DNA of 21,229 nucleotides from NCBI GenBank assembly GCA_035272265.1, contig DATEQV010000435.1, forward strand, positions 1 through 21,229, given 5' to 3'. This DNA comes from Acidisphaera sp035272265. Its GTDB lineage: Bacteria > Pseudomonadota > Alphaproteobacteria > Acetobacterales > Acetobacteraceae. Position numbers and translations under genes: made by a program. The notes beneath the pieces are model-generated. The model ran no database searches. It saw nothing but the letters and a program-made list of their open reading frames with translations, and was not told where the DNA came from. Every line of letters begins with the position of its first letter. The stretch's first letter is position 1. Positions 16,595 to 21,229 of the stretch are shown here, piece after piece.

Positions 16595-17577
16595 TTGCCA
16601 GCCGGCGTCGGGGCCGGCGCGGCGCCGCCGGGCGCGGGCGGCGGCTCGGCATTGTCCGTCGCGCGCGGCGTGGTGCCGTCCAGGTTGAAACGCTCCACCC
16701 GCACCTGGGCCCGCGCCTCCTGCACCGCCTTCTGCACGCCCTCCTGGATCATCTTCTGGCGAAGCTCGTCCTTCACGTCGTCGAAGCTGGGCGTGGCCGC
16801 CTGGCGCAGGCCCTCCAGCAGAATGACGTGCCAGCCGAACTGCGACTGCACTGGGGTCTGGGTAAACTGGCCGGGCTTGAGCGCGAAGGCCGCGTCGCTG
16901 AACGCGGGCACCATGTCGCCGCGCTTGAACCAGCCGAGGTCGCCGCCATCGGCGGCGCCGGGGTCCTTGCTGTGCTCCTTGGCCAGCTTGGCGAAGTCGG
17001 CCCCCTTCTTGAGCTGGGCGATGACGTCCTTCGCCTCCTGCTCGGTCGGCACGAGGATATGGCGCGCGTGCGCCTCTTGCTCGCCGGGTTTGCCGGCGTA
17101 GTCCTGGTTGTAGCGGGCATGCACCGCCTCGTCGGTGATGGTCGGGCCGATGTCGCGGCGCAGCAGTGCGGTCTGCAGCGCGCGGTCCTCGGCCGACTGG
17201 ACCTCACGCTTCACCTCGGGGTCGTTCTGCAGGCCTTCCTTCCGGGCCTTGATCACCAGCGCCTGCCGGTCGATGAGCTGGTCGATGATCATCGGATAGA
17301 GCACGTTCGGCGGCATCTGCTGTGCCTGCGGCGGCAGGCCGTGCGCGGCGGCGGCGACGTCGCTGAGGTGGATCTCCTGGCCGTCCACCTTGGCGACCAC
17401 CGGATCGGCCGCAGGCTCGGTGGCCGCGCCGGCGGCCGGAGCGGGAGCTGACGGGGCGGCGGGCGGTGTCGCCGGCGCAGGCGCAGTACCTTGGGCCCAG
17501 ACCGCGCCCGCGCCGAGCGCGATCAGCACGGCCACGCCGGCGGAACCGCTCCACAGGCGGCGAGAAGGCTTCATCAT
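16591..17577 (-). CDS. Exported PpiC/parvulin-type peptidyl-prolyl isomerase
   Basis: This 328-aa protein is a periplasmic foldase. A signal peptide of 28 residues ends AVWA-Q, and a Pro/Ala-rich linker follows to about residue 55. An N-terminal SurA/PrsA-like helical region is next, then the parvulin domain with EAHARHILVPTEQEA at its start, GGDLGWFKRGDMVPAF in the middle and QSQFGWHVILLEG at its end. The tail is again Pro/Ala-rich. It probably helps fold proteins exported through the Sec route. It is divergent from secA and 279 bases away, a fitting neighbour. Two adjacent ATGs (17577 and 17574) could start it; a GGAG site lies 13 bases upstream. Its stop overlaps the argJ start by 4 bases. 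Confidence 0.93.
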   Translation of the reverse strand: MMKPSRRLWSGSAGVAVLIALGAGAVWAQGTAPAPATPPAAPSAPAPAAGAATEPAADPVVAKVDGQEIHLSDVAAAAHGLPPQAQQMPPNVLYPMIIDQLIDRQALVIKARKEGLQNDPEVKREVQSAEDRALQTALLRRDIGPTITDEAVHARYNQDYAGKPGEQEAHARHILVPTEQEAKDVIAQLKKGADFAKLAKEHSKDPGAADGGDLGWFKRGDMVPAFSDAAFALKPGQFTQTPVQSQFGWHVILLEGLRQAATPSFDDVKDELRQKMIQEGVQKAVQEARAQVRVERFNLDGTTPRATDNAEPPPAPGGAAPAPTPAGK

Positions 17578-17758
17578 GACTATTCGGGGTCTCCAGGCAG
17601 TCGGTTGTGGCGGCCGCGCGAGGCGGCGTATGCCGGAATTCGAGCCGTGGGGACGCTCCCTGCCTACAAAGTCGGCGGCCTGCAAGCGTCCGCCCGCCAT
17701 CCTGGGCGGCCCGGTCTGCGCGGTGCCTCGCCGGTTCACGAATTCCCGGTAACCCGAT

Positions 17759-17787
17759 TTGACCCTGGATGCGCCGGACCCTATCTC
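17759..17787 (+). promoter_or_regulatory. Candidate sigma70-like promoter of secA
   Basis: TTGACC at 17759-17764 and TATCTC at 17782-17787 are separated by exactly 17 bases. Transcription would start near 17794 and leave a leader of about 63 bases. It is the best match I found in the divergent gap between the foldase gene and secA. Position and spacing support it, but no experiment can be read from sequence. Confidence 0.5.
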
Positions 17788-17856
17788 GTCCAGGCTTGTC
17801 CGCTGCCCGCGTGCGTGTGCATCCCGCCGGCCGCGGCCCCATCCGCACAGGGTCCC

Positions 17857-20619
<2,763 letters not shown>

Positions 20620-20728
20620 GCCGGCGGCGGGTTTCTATTGCCTGGGACGGTTGCAGCCTGACTGGAATCGCGTAGCCGTTCCGACACCGTCATGGCCGGG
20701 CTTGGGCAGATCGCACTCACGTTGATCT

Positions 20729-20758
20729 CGTCATGGTCCGCGCAGGCGGACCATGACG
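20729..20758. repeat. Perfect 13-bp palindrome, extragenic-repeat style
   Basis: CGTCATGGTCCGC (20729-20741) pairs with GCGGACCATGACG (20746-20758) around a GCAG loop. A second CGTCATGG begins at 20688, followed by GCCGGGCTTGGGC, a phrase that recalls dispersed intergenic repeats of alphaproteobacterial genomes. The hairpin is 110 bases after the secA stop and could also end its transcript, though no T-run follows. Downstream, AATCGT-A-ACGATT (20799-20811) is a further short palindrome. I read 20688-20811 as one intergenic repeat region. Confidence 0.6.
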
Positions 20759-20796
20759 TCGAAAAGGAGCGCGAACATACTCAGGCTGAAAGTGCT

Positions 20797-21228
20797 CTAA
20801 TCGTAACGATTGAGCGCGCGCGGGCGCGCATGGCGCTCGGGCTTGCGCTCGGCGCGGGGATTGCCGTCTGGCGCGGGCGGCGGTGAGCGTGCCGGAGGAT
20901 CGCGGGCGGACGCCCGTGACGGCGTGCGCCGGCGTGGGAGTCGCGGCGCCGGTCGGGCGGGCGTCGCGCACGCAATCACGCCCGGCCGTTCGCCCGTGCG
21001 TTGGCGCGGCTGCGCGGGGTCGTCCGCCGCTGCACGGTGGTTTTGGATGAAACCGGCCGCGTGCTGGCCGACCGGGCACGGCCACGCCCCGGTGCCGGCG
21101 GCGGCGATGCCGCGCGACAGCGAGAGGATGGCGAAGGCGAGCACGCAGACGCGGATGATGGTCCCGAGGGACGGCGTGCGTTCCGGGGCTGGCTGCGGTT
21201 GCGGCTCCCCTGGCGCCGTGGTCGCGGG
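20797..21228 (-). CDS. Partial reading frame with one membrane segment, function unknown
   Basis: A minus-strand frame enters from the right edge of the window and ends at a TAG at 20797. The visible upstream part has good codon choice: a Pro/Gln-rich stretch (PGEPQPQPAPERTPSLG), then a hydrophobic segment (IIRVCVLAFAILSLSRG), then AGTGAWPCPVGQHAAGF. After that the protein becomes Arg/Pro-rich and looks non-coding, and the stop falls inside a palindrome. The real gene may end earlier through a frameshift, or its tail may have been replaced by intergenic DNA. I recognise no family. The start is outside the window. Confidence 0.35.
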   Translation of the reverse strand, partial: PATTAPGEPQPQPAPERTPSLGTIIRVCVLAFAILSLSRGIAAAGTGAWPCPVGQHAAGFIQNHRAAADDPAQPRQRTGERPGVIACATPARPAPRLPRRRTPSRASARDPPARSPPPAPDGNPRAERKPERHARPRALNRYD

Positions 21229-21229
21229 C

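Noticed and set aside
20692..20886. Small plus-strand frame of 64 codons after secA
   Set aside because: It runs through the palindromic repeat, has no ribosome site and looks like translation of intergenic repeat DNA.

Overview
The window is about 21 kb of very GC-rich DNA whose codons nearly all end in G or C. The gene set (secA, a periplasmic PpiC-type foldase, argJ, hisZ next to purA, a Kup transporter, a stand-alone PhaR-type DNA-binding domain) points to an alphaproteobacterium, most likely of the Rhodospirillales/Acetobacteraceae type. That placement is inferred from gene content and style, not from a marker tree.

Region 1 (1-4473, + strand) is accessory. After about 380 bases with no visible gene come a small unknown protein (381-722), an orphan single-domain response regulator (870-1256), and a tight cluster. 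The cluster holds a 153-aa helical protein (1333-1794), a 682-aa ExoU-like patatin phospholipase (1822-3870), a CesT/SpcU-type secretion chaperone (3863-4267) and a 69-aa PhaR N-terminal-type DNA-binding protein (4264-4473). The last three overlap by 8 and 4 bases. The 153-aa protein and the phospholipase share an N-terminal motif centred on Trp10. Together this looks like an effector/chaperone/regulator cassette for delivery of a phospholipase, with no secretion machinery inside the window. It is the most interesting part.

Region 2 (4549-7917, - strand) has a Kup potassium transporter, a SAM-dependent methyltransferase and a small exported protein whose frame is broken at a C homopolymer.

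Region 3 (8067-10780) has a dodecin on + facing the hisZ-purA operon on -, with a strong hairpin between the convergent ends.

Region 4 (10936-14178) has a + strand MBOAT acyltransferase plus SGNH-like partner, a typical pair for O-acylating an exported glycan. It runs tail-to-tail into a - strand transglutaminase-like protein.

Region 5 (14277-20619) is housekeeping. secA (+) diverges from a tightly coupled - strand operon, ppiC-type foldase > argJ > acyltransferase-3. A good sigma70-like promoter precedes secA.

Region 6 (20620-21229) holds a perfect 13-bp palindrome of extragenic-repeat style and the 3' part of a - strand reading frame that runs off the window.
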